Source: Deltaproteobacteria bacterium
Lineage (GTDB): Bacteria > CG2-30-53-67
Length of the DNA: 64,000 bases
Assembly: GCA_013151235.1 (NCBI GenBank)
Contig: JAADIO010000033.1
Coordinates: 45,240-109,239 of the forward strand
Reading direction: 5' to 3'
Translations under genes and position numbers: made by a program
Shown here: positions 26,073 to 35,076 of the stretch, piece by piece
How positions within the stretch are numbered: position 1 is the stretch's first letter
Layout: each line of letters starts with the position of its first letter
The notes under the pieces: model-generated
What the model was told of the DNA's origin: nothing
The model's database searches: none
What the model saw: the letters and a program-made list of their open reading frames with translations, nothing else

Positions 26073-27709
26073 ATCAAAATCATGAACTAACGCTCCATGA
26101 GTTTCCCTATATCATCCGCTGGAGGGAGGACCGTTGCACACGGTGCGGACGCTGTACCGCCGTCTGTCCGGTCCATGCCATTGAACCGACGGTCTTCTCT
26201 CGGCGGGTCGTAAAATCCGAAGGGAGCACCCCCACACCGAAAACGGAACGGCGTGTCCTGGAGGGGATCAGGCAGGTCACGGAGATCGACCGCTACTGTA
26301 CCGGCTGCTCCACCTGCGCCCTCGTCTGCCCGAACGTGGCGATCGAGCCGGAATACAATCCCCGGCACAAGTTTCTCTTTTACAAGAACCGGGGAGGCGT
26401 TCCCTATAAGCGGGGCGGGCGGCGGAATGACCCGACCCCCTCGACGGTCGACCAGTTGAAATTCACCCGGATCTCCATGCTCACCGACCCGGCCCTTGAT
26501 GCCGGACGTCATGAATTCCGCATCCGGACCCTCCTGGGCCGGAACCTTCCTCCGGAAAAACTCCCGCTGGAGACACGGGACGGCAAACTCTCGGTCCGAA
26601 AAGAAACCGGTTTCATCCCGCCGGTGCGGGAGATCTTTCCGATCCGGATCGGGAGCATGTCGATCGGAGCGCTCTCTCCCCATATGTGGGAGGGGCTGGC
26701 GATGGGGGTTGCCTATCTCAACGAGGTGGAAGGCCTCCCGGTCGTCATGTGCACCGGAGAAGGGGGGATCCCGCCGCGCCTTTTGAAGTCCCGGTTCGCC
26801 AAATATATGATTCTTCAGATTGCCTCGGGCTACTTCGGTTGGGACGAAATCGTCCATGCCATTCCGGAGATGACGGAAGACCCGGCGGCCATCGAAATCA
26901 AGTACGGACAGGGAGCCAAGCCCGGCGACGGCGGTCTCCTCATGGCCTACAAGGTCCTGAAACTGATCGCCAAAATCCGGGGTGTGCCGATGTACATTGA
27001 TCTGGCCTCTCCCCCGACGCATCAGACGAAATATTCCATCGAGGAGGCCGTCGCGAAGATGATCCAGTCCATGTCGATGGCCTGGGGGTTCCGGGTTCCC
27101 GTTTACCCGAAGATCTCAGGAACCAAAACGGCCCAGGCGGTCCTGAATAATCTGGCCCGGAACCCTTATGCGGCGGCCCTCTGCATTGATGGTGAAGACG
27201 GCGGGACCGGTGCGGCCTACAACGTCTCCATGGACAAGATGGGACACCCCATCGCCTCCAATATCCGGGACTGCTACCTGGACCTGGTGAAGCAGGGGAA
27301 GCAGAACGAACTCCCCCTGATTGCCGCCGGCGGGATCGGCAAGGGAGGCAACCTCGCCGCCAATGCCGCTGCCATGATCATGTTAGGCGCCTCGGCGGTA
27401 GATATTGGGAAATATATTATGCAGGCAACCGCCGACTGCCTCGGCAACGAATACAACCGGTGCAATCTCTGTAACACGGGCCGCTGTCCGCGGGGGATCA
27501 CTACCCAGGATCCCCGTCTCTACCGACGTCTCGATCCGGACCGTGTAGCGGAACGGGTCGTCGATGTCTTCAAGTCAGCCGATGTGGAACTGCGGAAAGT
27601 CTTCGCCCCCCTGGGAAGAAGCACGGAACTGCCCATTGGGATGTCCGACGCCTTGGGCGTAGCCAACAAGGAGATCGCCGACCGCTTGAAGATCAGCTAT
27701 GTCTGTTAG
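26051..27709 (+). CDS. Glutamate synthase FMN domain with N-terminal ferredoxin
   Basis: A 552-residue protein. Residues about 20-95 carry two [4Fe-4S] motifs (CTRCGRCTAVCP and CTGCSTCALVCP). The FMN-barrel synthase domain follows, with GAKPGDGGLL, SPPTHQTKYSIE, GEDGGTGAAY and the cluster motif CNLCNTGRCPRG near residue 475. It makes glutamate from 2-oxoglutarate and ammonia channelled from the glutaminase encoded just upstream. Ferredoxin domains suggest electron input from ferredoxin or from the dehydrogenase encoded next. Confidence 0.94.
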   Translation: MESAERLDQNHELTLHEFPYIIRWREDRCTRCGRCTAVCPVHAIEPTVFSRRVVKSEGSTPTPKTERRVLEGIRQVTEIDRYCTGCSTCALVCPNVAIEPEYNPRHKFLFYKNRGGVPYKRGGRRNDPTPSTVDQLKFTRISMLTDPALDAGRHEFRIRTLLGRNLPPEKLPLETRDGKLSVRKETGFIPPVREIFPIRIGSMSIGALSPHMWEGLAMGVAYLNEVEGLPVVMCTGEGGIPPRLLKSRFAKYMILQIASGYFGWDEIVHAIPEMTEDPAAIEIKYGQGAKPGDGGLLMAYKVLKLIAKIRGVPMYIDLASPPTHQTKYSIEEAVAKMIQSMSMAWGFRVPVYPKISGTKTAQAVLNNLARNPYAAALCIDGEDGGTGAAYNVSMDKMGHPIASNIRDCYLDLVKQGKQNELPLIAAGGIGKGGNLAANAAAMIMLGASAVDIGKYIMQATADCLGNEYNRCNLCNTGRCPRGITTQDPRLYRRLDPDRVAERVVDVFKSADVELRKVFAPLGRSTELPIGMSDALGVANKEIADRLKISYVC

Positions 27710-27814
27710 ACTGTAGCACCGGGGTTGATCCCAGGTGCGGACGAGACGACCGAGGGAAGGAAGCGGGAAACAGAATTAGGCACAACCGATCAACTGATAT
27801 CGAGGATGAAATAG

Positions 27815-30133
27815 ATGGTCATCAAAGGGAATATTAAAGGCAAACGGGTCCCCTCCCGCGAATTGGAAGAACAGATCCAACAGGCCGTCCGGGATGGGAA
27901 AAGAACCTTGTCCATCCAGGCCGACGGTCAGCACGGGATCGGCGGCCGGATCTGGCCGATGGGAAAAAAGGTTAAGATTACCGTTACCGGTCCCACGGGA
28001 CAGCGACTCGGCAGCATGGGAATGGGAGGCACGGAGATCGTCGTCAAGGGAAATGCATCCGACGACGTCGGCTGGATCAATTGCGGTGCAAAGATCACGG
28101 TCTTGGGCGACGTCACGAACGGTGCCCACAACGCCGGCGCCCAGGGAATCCTCTACGTGCAGGGTGGCGGCGGCGCCCGTTGTGATACCATGACCAAGCA
28201 TAATCCCCGTTTCGAACCGCTTCAGTCCTGGTACTTCCGGGATGTAGGTGACTCCTTTGCGGAATTCAAAGCGGGGGGAATTGCTGTTGTCTGCGGGGTC
28301 AACCCCCGAAACCCGGAGAACATCCTGGGTTATCGTCCCTGTGTCGGAATGGTGGGTGGAACCATCTATTTTAACGGGCCCATCCAGGGATTCAGCGACA
28401 AAGACGTCCGGCTGGCCGATCTGACTCCCCGGGACTGGGAGTGGTTGACGCTGAACATCAAACCTTATCTCAAGGCGATCGACCGGATGGAATATCTTGA
28501 GGAATTGACCCGATCGCCGGATGACTGGAAAAAACTGATCGCCTATACCCCGGCGGAAAAGACCGAACGCCGCGGCCGCAAGATCCCGATGACGGAGTTC
28601 CGCGAAGCGGTTTGGGAAAAAGGGACCGGAAAGGGGGGAATCTTTGGGGAATATCTCGAACATGAAGCGACGATTCTTCCCTATATCACGACCGGGCCGG
28701 ACCGTCGGTTCCGGCCGGTCTGGAGTAACGACCGGTATCTTCCTCCCTGCGCCTACGCCTGTCCGTCCCGGATCCCATCACACAAACGAGCGAATCTGAT
28801 CCGGCAGAACCGTCTGGAAGACGCCCTGGCCCTGGTCCTGCAGTACAGCCCCTTCCCGGCCTCCGTCTGCGGCCAGGTCTGTCCGAATCTCTGCATGGAC
28901 GCCTGTACCCGGGGCCGGATCGACCAGCCGCTCGACATCAAGAGCCTCGGAAGTCTCAGCCTAGAACTACCGGCCCCGGAAAAGGCCCGTTCCACCGGCA
29001 ATACCGTGGCGATTATCGGTGCCGGACCAGCGGGACTCTCCGCCGCCTGGCAGCTGGCCCTTCGGGGTCACACCGTGGATCTGTATGAGTCCACAGGGAA
29101 ATTAGGCGGCAAGCTGGAGCTCTGTATTCCCAGGGAACGGCTCCCCCAGGAGATCCTGGCGAAAGAAATTTCACGGTTTGAGGAGATGGGCATCAATGTA
29201 CACCTGAACCGGAAGATCACCCGGAACCTCTTCAAAAAACTCTATAAGGAACATGAAGTCGTCATCGTCGCCTGCGGCGCCCATGAGCCCAGAGTCCTCC
29301 GTTTTGAAGGGATGGAGGATGTCACTCCCGGAATCGAATTTCTCAAGGAGATTAACTACGGGGAGACGAAGAACCTGAAAGGAAAAGAGGTCGTCGTCAT
29401 CGGCGCCGGCAACGTCGGCATGGACATCGCCTGCCAAGCCTATGCCTGCGGGGCGAAATCGGTAACGGCCGTCGATATCCAGCCCCCGGCCAGTTTCGGT
29501 AAGGAACAGGAGATGGCCCGGGAACGCGGGACAAAGATCCTCTATCCCAAAGTGACTAAAAAATACAGCAAACGGGCAAAGAAGATCACCTTCGATGACG
29601 GGACCTCTATTCACGCCGACGAGGTGATTATCTCCATCGGAGAAGTGCCGGTCCTTGATTTTCTCCCCCCAGAGATTCACACGGAGCGGGGTTATATCGT
29701 AGCCAACAAACTCGGTCAGAGTTCCGATGTCAAGGTCTTTGCCGTAGGAGATGCCACACAGCCGGGTCTCATTACCCACGCCATCGGCCAGGGGCGGATC
29801 GCCGCCGATGTGATTCATCATCAAATGATGAGCTATGATTATGTTCCCGAGGAGGAACAGGTCATTCCCTATGAACGGATCCGGACCGTTTACTACGAGA
29901 ACTCCCATCCCGGGGAATTCGTCCCGGAAGAAGAAGCCAACCGCTGCATGTCCTGCGGTTCCTGCCGGGACTGCGGGATGTGTGAAACGAGCTGTTACTA
30001 TAACGCCATTTCACGAGTGCAAGGGGAAGAAGGAAGTTTCGAGTACGTTGTAGATGACCGTCTTTGTATCGGCTGCGGTTTCTGTGCGGGAATCTGCCCA
30101 TGTGGGGTCTGGGAGATGAAAGAAAACGTCTGA
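27815..30133 (+). CDS. Fusion of the GltB GXGXG domain with a GltD-like NAD(P)H dehydrogenase
   Basis: A 772-residue protein with three parts. Residues 1-240 are the GXGXG beta-helix that forms the C-terminus of ordinary GltB (GQHGIGGRIWPMGK, VKGNASDDVGW). Residues about 305-380 hold the GltD-type cysteines (CAYACP, CGQVCPNLCMDAC). A FAD/NAD module follows with IIGAGPAGLSAAWQLA near 400 and VVVIGAGNVGMDIAC near 525. The C-terminal 75 residues add two [4Fe-4S] motifs (CGSCRDCGMCETSC, CIGCGFCAGICPCG). It joins the structural third domain of the synthase to its electron donor in one chain. Confidence 0.93.
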   Translation: MVIKGNIKGKRVPSRELEEQIQQAVRDGKRTLSIQADGQHGIGGRIWPMGKKVKITVTGPTGQRLGSMGMGGTEIVVKGNASDDVGWINCGAKITVLGDVTNGAHNAGAQGILYVQGGGGARCDTMTKHNPRFEPLQSWYFRDVGDSFAEFKAGGIAVVCGVNPRNPENILGYRPCVGMVGGTIYFNGPIQGFSDKDVRLADLTPRDWEWLTLNIKPYLKAIDRMEYLEELTRSPDDWKKLIAYTPAEKTERRGRKIPMTEFREAVWEKGTGKGGIFGEYLEHEATILPYITTGPDRRFRPVWSNDRYLPPCAYACPSRIPSHKRANLIRQNRLEDALALVLQYSPFPASVCGQVCPNLCMDACTRGRIDQPLDIKSLGSLSLELPAPEKARSTGNTVAIIGAGPAGLSAAWQLALRGHTVDLYESTGKLGGKLELCIPRERLPQEILAKEISRFEEMGINVHLNRKITRNLFKKLYKEHEVVIVACGAHEPRVLRFEGMEDVTPGIEFLKEINYGETKNLKGKEVVVIGAGNVGMDIACQAYACGAKSVTAVDIQPPASFGKEQEMARERGTKILYPKVTKKYSKRAKKITFDDGTSIHADEVIISIGEVPVLDFLPPEIHTERGYIVANKLGQSSDVKVFAVGDATQPGLITHAIGQGRIAADVIHHQMMSYDYVPEEEQVIPYERIRTVYYENSHPGEFVPEEEANRCMSCGSCRDCGMCETSCYYNAISRVQGEEGSFEYVVDDRLCIGCGFCAGICPCGVWEMKENV

Positions 30134-30158
30134 TGGTTCGACAACCTCACCATGCACG

Positions 30159-30185
30159 GTCTGTTTTTATATAACGGACTTTTTT
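30159..30185 (+). terminator. Intrinsic terminator after the glutamate synthase genes
   Basis: GTCTGTT (30159-30165) pairs with AACGGAC (30173-30179) with one wobble, a seven-base loop, followed by six T. It lies 25 bases after the stop codon and before the convergent CheZ-like gene. Confidence 0.65.
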
Positions 30186-30232
30186 CATTTACTCCAAAGC
30201 CGGTCGGAGAAAAAATGGAAAGCCCCGGAACT

Positions 30233-31444
30233 CTACATTCCTAAACCGGCGAGCAGATCATCCACATCCTGTTGACTGCCAACACCTGCCCGGCAAACGC
30301 TTTCGCTTGATTCCTGGTCCTGCGCATAGAACTCCACGGCTAATTCCGGGTTCATCACACAAAGGATTTCTCGCAGGGTCCCCGTCAATGTGTTGATCTG
30401 CTGACTGACCTTGTCGGCAAACTGTAAACTCATCTCCGCTTCATCAATCCAGGGGAGGGCCTCTTCGGGAACCTGGTTCCGAAGCTTGTCCAGAATTTTC
30501 ACAATCGTTTCGGTATTGCCGGCGATCCCCTCCCGGACATGCTGCGTCTTCTGGTTGAAATCCGAGGCATCGACGATCTCTTCCAGTTTCTCCAGAACGG
30601 AATTGTAGAGTCCCAGGGTTTTTTCCCGTTCCTCGATCCTGTGATAGCGATCGAGAAAGGCAACCAACTGGTTTTTGAAAAAGTGCACCAGATCAACGAT
30701 CCGTCCGTCATCGATCGGTATCTTTTTTGTCGGCCGCACCTCTATGGAACCCACATAGTCGGCCTTGCTGAAAAAGACCCGGACCGAACCATTCTCACAG
30801 GTAAAATTTTTTTCGGCATTGCGGATTTCTTCCCGGAGTTTATTCCGTTTTTCCGGATCTTCCTCAAAATCGATCATGCACTCCATCCCCAGGTCACGGA
30901 AGGTATCGACGACCCGGTGGCAGGCCATTTCAAGATCGAGGGTCTCCTGAAGGTACTGACCGCAATGGACGAGCCCTGCCAGATCTTCATGCAACCGGGT
31001 CAGTGCCTCGGCATATTCTTCCGCAAGTTTTTTGGATACTTCCAGCGCATGATACTCCTCCCGTTTTTTCCACTGGGCCCGGCCCGATCTCGCCATCTGA
31101 AAAAGCATCAAGTCCGAGGCCTCTTTCGATCGAGGTTTCTCCATAAGCATGGCATCATCGGGCACCGTGAATCCATTGGTGATGGCCGGAATCATTTCGT
31201 CATCAACAACCACTGCACAGAGAATCCCCGGAAAGCGCCTGACGAGCCCGTCGAAGATCCAGAAGGCATCCCGGGTCGGAGGATCATGCAAAATGAGTAT
31301 CGACGCCCTGGAACAGGTGGAGAGCAACTCCACCGCCTCCTCTTCCGTCTCCACAAAATGGGTCAAAACATTCTCAGCGATTCTCTCCTTCGAATGAGAA
31401 AAGGGGATCGCGCCCAGAGCAATCACATGCCATTCCCGGTCCAT
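30233..31444 (-). CDS. CheZ-like phosphatase with an N-terminal receiver-like domain
   Basis: A 403-residue protein from the ATG at 31444 (MDREWHVIALGAI). Residues 1-130 look like a response-regulator fold without the usual aspartate cluster (ILILHDPPTRDAF, CAVVVDDEMIPA). The middle, about 130-290, is helical or GAF-like. The C-terminal 100 residues resemble CheZ: a helix with DKVSQQ, where Asp344 and Gln348 have the D-x3-Q spacing of the CheZ catalytic pair, and a last segment QQDVDDLLAGLGM that closely resembles the CheY-binding tail of E. coli CheZ. So it probably binds and dephosphorylates a CheY-like protein. No chemotaxis genes lie nearby. Family assignment is inference. Confidence 0.6.
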   Translation of the reverse strand: MDREWHVIALGAIPFSHSKERIAENVLTHFVETEEEAVELLSTCSRASILILHDPPTRDAFWIFDGLVRRFPGILCAVVVDDEMIPAITNGFTVPDDAMLMEKPRSKEASDLMLFQMARSGRAQWKKREEYHALEVSKKLAEEYAEALTRLHEDLAGLVHCGQYLQETLDLEMACHRVVDTFRDLGMECMIDFEEDPEKRNKLREEIRNAEKNFTCENGSVRVFFSKADYVGSIEVRPTKKIPIDDGRIVDLVHFFKNQLVAFLDRYHRIEEREKTLGLYNSVLEKLEEIVDASDFNQKTQHVREGIAGNTETIVKILDKLRNQVPEEALPWIDEAEMSLQFADKVSQQINTLTGTLREILCVMNPELAVEFYAQDQESSESVCRAGVGSQQDVDDLLAGLGM

Positions 31445-31645
31445 TAACACACTCACTTTTTTTATGGATTGAAGAAGAATATTATGTACACCAGAACTTT
31501 TCGGATATTGGAGAAAAATACTTGAGGATTTTTTTGTGGATTTTTCCTCCGCACGCTTCACCGGCCTGGAAAAAGGGGTTTACATCCGCCCCTGTTCAGG
31601 TTACTATTTTCTCAATTTGCATTCGGATTTCTCTGAAAAGACTTT

Positions 31646-32842
31646 ATGAAAAGAATCCTGCCTCGTTATATTCAAAAAGAGATCCTGCCGCCTTTCGTTC
31701 TCTCTTTGGGTATCTTCACTCTTGTGCTTTTCATGCAGAATGCTCTGGAGCTTTCCAACCTGATCATCACAAAAGGCGTCGCCCTTTCGAACATCGCCCG
31801 GATCGTCCTCTATACGCTTCCCCCAACTCTCTGGTTCACCCTTCCGATTTCCTTTCTCACGGCAAATCTGACGGCCCTCAGCCGCCTTTCCGCCGACAAT
31901 GAAGTTGTGGCCATGAATTCCCTCGGGATCGGAATGGGAAGCTTCGTCCGTCCGGTCATGACATTGGGAATTCTCTTGTTCTGCCTTACCTTTGCCGTCG
32001 GTGCCCTGGCCGTTCCCTGGGGACGTATATCCCTAAACCAACTCGTCTACCGGATCTTTCAGGAGAGCGCAACCGCCGGGATCGAACCCAGGGTCTTCAA
32101 TGACAGTTTTACAGACCTGGTGATCTTTGCCGACGGGGTTGACCGGGAAAAGGATCAACTGCAACACGTCCTGATCACCGATTACCGGGGAGCACTGCCG
32201 GAGACCATCTATGCCCAATCCGGAATCATCCATTCCAACCCGGGCAAACTCACCCATACCTTAACGTTGCACAACGGTGCCGTACACCAATACGATGCAC
32301 GAAAAGGGCGGTATCGGCTGATTCATTTCGAGGAGTACCAACTCTCCCTGGTCACTGATGTCGCACCGGTCGTCTATTCCATGAGCCTGGGGGAGAAGAC
32401 CTACCATGAAATGTCGTTGGCGGAGCTCCGCCAGGCATCCCGGGCAGGGAACCCGGCAGAGAGGCGAGACTTCCAGCTCCACTACTATGAAAAATTTGCT
32501 CTCCCTTTTTCCTGTATCATTTTCGGGCTGGTCGCCCTTCCCTTCGGAACCCGTTTCCGGCGTTCGGGAAAGATGATCGGTTTTTCCTGGAGTCTGGTGA
32601 TTGTCTTTGGTTACTACCTCCTCCTGGGCGCAGGACGTCATTTTGAAACAACCAATATGCTTTCTCCCATGATTGCGGTCTGGCTTCCCAACGTTGTTTT
32701 CGGGGGGATCGGGATCACCGCACTGATCCGGACCTCGCGCAGGATCCCGGAGGACCGGGGCTTCCTGGATGAAACGAACGGCCTGTGGCATACCTTCCTG
32801 CACACGACAAGAAGGATCTTGCGAAAACCGTCCGGGAAGTAA
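31646..32842 (+). CDS. lptF: LPS export permease LptF
   Basis: A 398-residue YjgP/YjgQ-family permease. Six membrane helices flank a periplasmic domain of roughly 130 residues, and the opening RILPRYIQKEILPPFVLSL is typical. With LptG and the ATPase LptB it extracts lipopolysaccharide from the inner membrane. It starts 85 bases from the CheZ-like gene, which is read the other way, and lptG follows 11 bases later. Which of the two permeases is F or G is judged by gene order. Confidence 0.9.
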   Translation: MKRILPRYIQKEILPPFVLSLGIFTLVLFMQNALELSNLIITKGVALSNIARIVLYTLPPTLWFTLPISFLTANLTALSRLSADNEVVAMNSLGIGMGSFVRPVMTLGILLFCLTFAVGALAVPWGRISLNQLVYRIFQESATAGIEPRVFNDSFTDLVIFADGVDREKDQLQHVLITDYRGALPETIYAQSGIIHSNPGKLTHTLTLHNGAVHQYDARKGRYRLIHFEEYQLSLVTDVAPVVYSMSLGEKTYHEMSLAELRQASRAGNPAERRDFQLHYYEKFALPFSCIIFGLVALPFGTRFRRSGKMIGFSWSLVIVFGYYLLLGAGRHFETTNMLSPMIAVWLPNVVFGGIGITALIRTSRRIPEDRGFLDETNGLWHTFLHTTRRILRKPSGK

Positions 32843-32853
32843 CTGGAAACGAG

Positions 32854-33936
32854 ATGAAAACCCTTTCAAAATATGTTGCCCGAGAATATATCAAGGTCCT
32901 GCTGATCTGCTTCAGCGCCGTTACGACCGTTTACCTGCTGGTCCATTTCCTCGGAAAACTGGATGAGTTTATTGAATTCAAGGCCTCCCTGTCGCTGATC
33001 CTCCGAATGATGCTGCTGAAAATCCCCCGGATTTTCTATGAGGTCCTGCCCATCGTTTCCCTCCTGTCCACCCTGATTACCCTGAGTCTTCTTTCCCGGC
33101 ACAATGAAATCATCGCCATGCGTTCCTGCGGAATCCATCTGAGCAAGCTCCTCATGCCGATCCTCTTCGTCACCTTCCTCCTCTCCATGATGGCGCTGGC
33201 CGACGGGGAATGGCTCGTCCCCTACGCCAATCAGCGCCTCAGTTGGCTTGATGACGTCGCCCTCAAAAAAAAGCCCCACCTCCTGGCCCTGAAGAATAAT
33301 CGGATCTGGTTCCGCACCGGCGCCCACGGATTTTGCAACATCCGAAAAGTCGATCCGGATCGTCGGATCCTGCATAACGTCACACTCTATGATTTCGATA
33401 ATGACTTTAAATTAAGACACCGCCTCGATGCTCAGGTGGTCATCTGGAAGAATTCCGGCTGGATCACACGTAAAGGAACGGAATGGATTTTCTCGGGCGC
33501 CGGGGAAATTCTTAAGGAACGTGCCTTCCATGGGGCCTTCCCATTAAAGGAACCGCTCAAAGAAATCATCAAGGTGGAAAAACCCTCCGGTGCGATGGGC
33601 TATAAGGAACTCCGAACATATATCACCCTCCTGAAAAAGGACGGTTATCCCACGGCCGGCTACGAGGTTGACCTTTATGCCAAGATCTCCTATACCATGA
33701 TCAGCTTCATTATGGTTCTTCTGGGAATCCCCTTCGCGCTGCACACCAACCGCAAGGGGGGCCTTGCTTTCAGTATCGGAATCAGCCTGGTGGTGGGATT
33801 CATCTATTGGCTGGCCTTTTCGGTCGGGCTCTCCTTCGGGCATGGGAGCCTGATGCCCCCCCTTCTTGCAGCGTGGATCGCCAACCTTTTCTTCGGAACG
33901 GCAGCGGGCTACCGGCTTGCCAGGGTACGATTCTGA
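32854..33936 (+). CDS. lptG: LPS export permease LptG
   Basis: A 360-residue YjgP/YjgQ permease starting MKTLSKYVAREYIKVLLI, with the same 3 + 3 helix layout and a central beta-jellyroll-type domain (about 110-250). The ATG at 32854 is chosen because the upstream part of the frame lies inside the lptF coding region. It is the partner of LptF in the LPS transporter; the ATPase LptB and LptC are not in this window. Confidence 0.9.
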   Translation: MKTLSKYVAREYIKVLLICFSAVTTVYLLVHFLGKLDEFIEFKASLSLILRMMLLKIPRIFYEVLPIVSLLSTLITLSLLSRHNEIIAMRSCGIHLSKLLMPILFVTFLLSMMALADGEWLVPYANQRLSWLDDVALKKKPHLLALKNNRIWFRTGAHGFCNIRKVDPDRRILHNVTLYDFDNDFKLRHRLDAQVVIWKNSGWITRKGTEWIFSGAGEILKERAFHGAFPLKEPLKEIIKVEKPSGAMGYKELRTYITLLKKDGYPTAGYEVDLYAKISYTMISFIMVLLGIPFALHTNRKGGLAFSIGISLVVGFIYWLAFSVGLSFGHGSLMPPLLAAWIANLFFGTAAGYRLARVRF

Positions 33937-33970
33937 CCCCGGAGAAACCGATATACGACGGGAAAAAGGA

Positions 33971-35002
33971 TCAGGAAGACGATTCAGGGGTCTCTTCTTC
34001 CCCGCCGGCAAGGCGGGCCAATTCCACCAACTGTTCCGGTTTCCCTACACAGATCAGACGGTCCCCCGCCTCCAGAATGGTCGAGGGAGCCAGGCTGGTA
34101 TTCATGGTACCATCCTCCTTCTTAACGGCCACAATCAGGAGCCCTAATTCTTCCCGAATCCGGGAGTCTACGATTCGGACACCGTTGAAAGAAGAAGAAC
34201 CGGAAATACGGATGGCATCAAGACGGAAGCCCATCTTGCCGTCTCGGCTGACCGCAGTCTCCAGAAAACTTGCGACATGGGGCCGGAAGATCGATTGGGC
34301 GATTTTGGAGGCCCCGATCAGGTAGGGAGAAACCACCATATCGGCCCCGGCCCGTTTGAACTTCTTTTCCGCCCCCTCCCCGCCGGCACGGGTAATAATC
34401 TTCAACTTTGCCTTGATTTCACGGGCGCTCAAAACCACATAGAGGTTTTCCGCATCGGAAGTCAAAACCGAGATTAGTCCTGTGGCCCGTTCAATCCCCG
34501 CCGACAGAAGGGTCTCATCCTGTGTTGCATCTCCCTGAATGACGACATGTCCCTTCTCATGAATCTCCGTAACCACCTCGGGGTCTTTCTCAATCACGAC
34601 AAAGGGAAACATCGCCGCAGCAAATTCCGAGCAGATATGTTTCCCCATTCGGCCGTACCCGCAGATAATATAGTGTTCCTTTAACCGTTTAATTTTCTCG
34701 TTCACCTTCTTCCTCCCAAGCACTTCCCGGATCTCCCCTTCGAGGAGGATCCCGATGGCCGTTTTGAAAACATAGGCAACCGTCCCGACCCCAACGAGAA
34801 TCAGGACAACCGTAAAGATTCTTCCTGCCGTATCCATCCGATGCACTTCCATAAAACCGATCGTGGAAAGGGTGATCACCGTCATGTAGAGTGCATCGGT
34901 TACTCCCCACCCCTCAATCATCATGTACCCCACGATTCCAAAGGCCATGATCCCTGCAAGGATCAGCAGTGAAACTTTCAGCTTTTTGATCGGATTGACC
35001 AA
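33971..35002 (-). CDS. Two-helix potassium channel with RCK (TrkA-N/TrkA-C) domains
   Basis: A 343-residue protein: a first helix (LKVSLLILAGIMAFGIVGYM), a pore loop, a second helix (IFTVVLILVGVGTVAYVF), then a Rossmann RCK domain starting YIICGYGRMGKHI near residue 112 and a TrkA-C domain at the end. The pore reads TLSTIGFMEV, where the usual filter is TVGYGD: the second glycine is Met and the aspartate is Glu. NAD or ligand binding to RCK probably gates it. It converges with lptG. Confidence 0.88.
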   Translation of the reverse strand: MVNPIKKLKVSLLILAGIMAFGIVGYMMIEGWGVTDALYMTVITLSTIGFMEVHRMDTAGRIFTVVLILVGVGTVAYVFKTAIGILLEGEIREVLGRKKVNEKIKRLKEHYIICGYGRMGKHICSEFAAAMFPFVVIEKDPEVVTEIHEKGHVVIQGDATQDETLLSAGIERATGLISVLTSDAENLYVVLSAREIKAKLKIITRAGGEGAEKKFKRAGADMVVSPYLIGASKIAQSIFRPHVASFLETAVSRDGKMGFRLDAIRISGSSSFNGVRIVDSRIREELGLLIVAVKKEDGTMNTSLAPSTILEAGDRLICVGKPEQLVELARLAGGEEETPESSS

Positions 35003-35076
35003 TCGATCCTCCCGGACATGAAATTCAGATGCACAATCTCGAAAACTCTTAAGATATCAAACGCCTCGGAGAAAAG

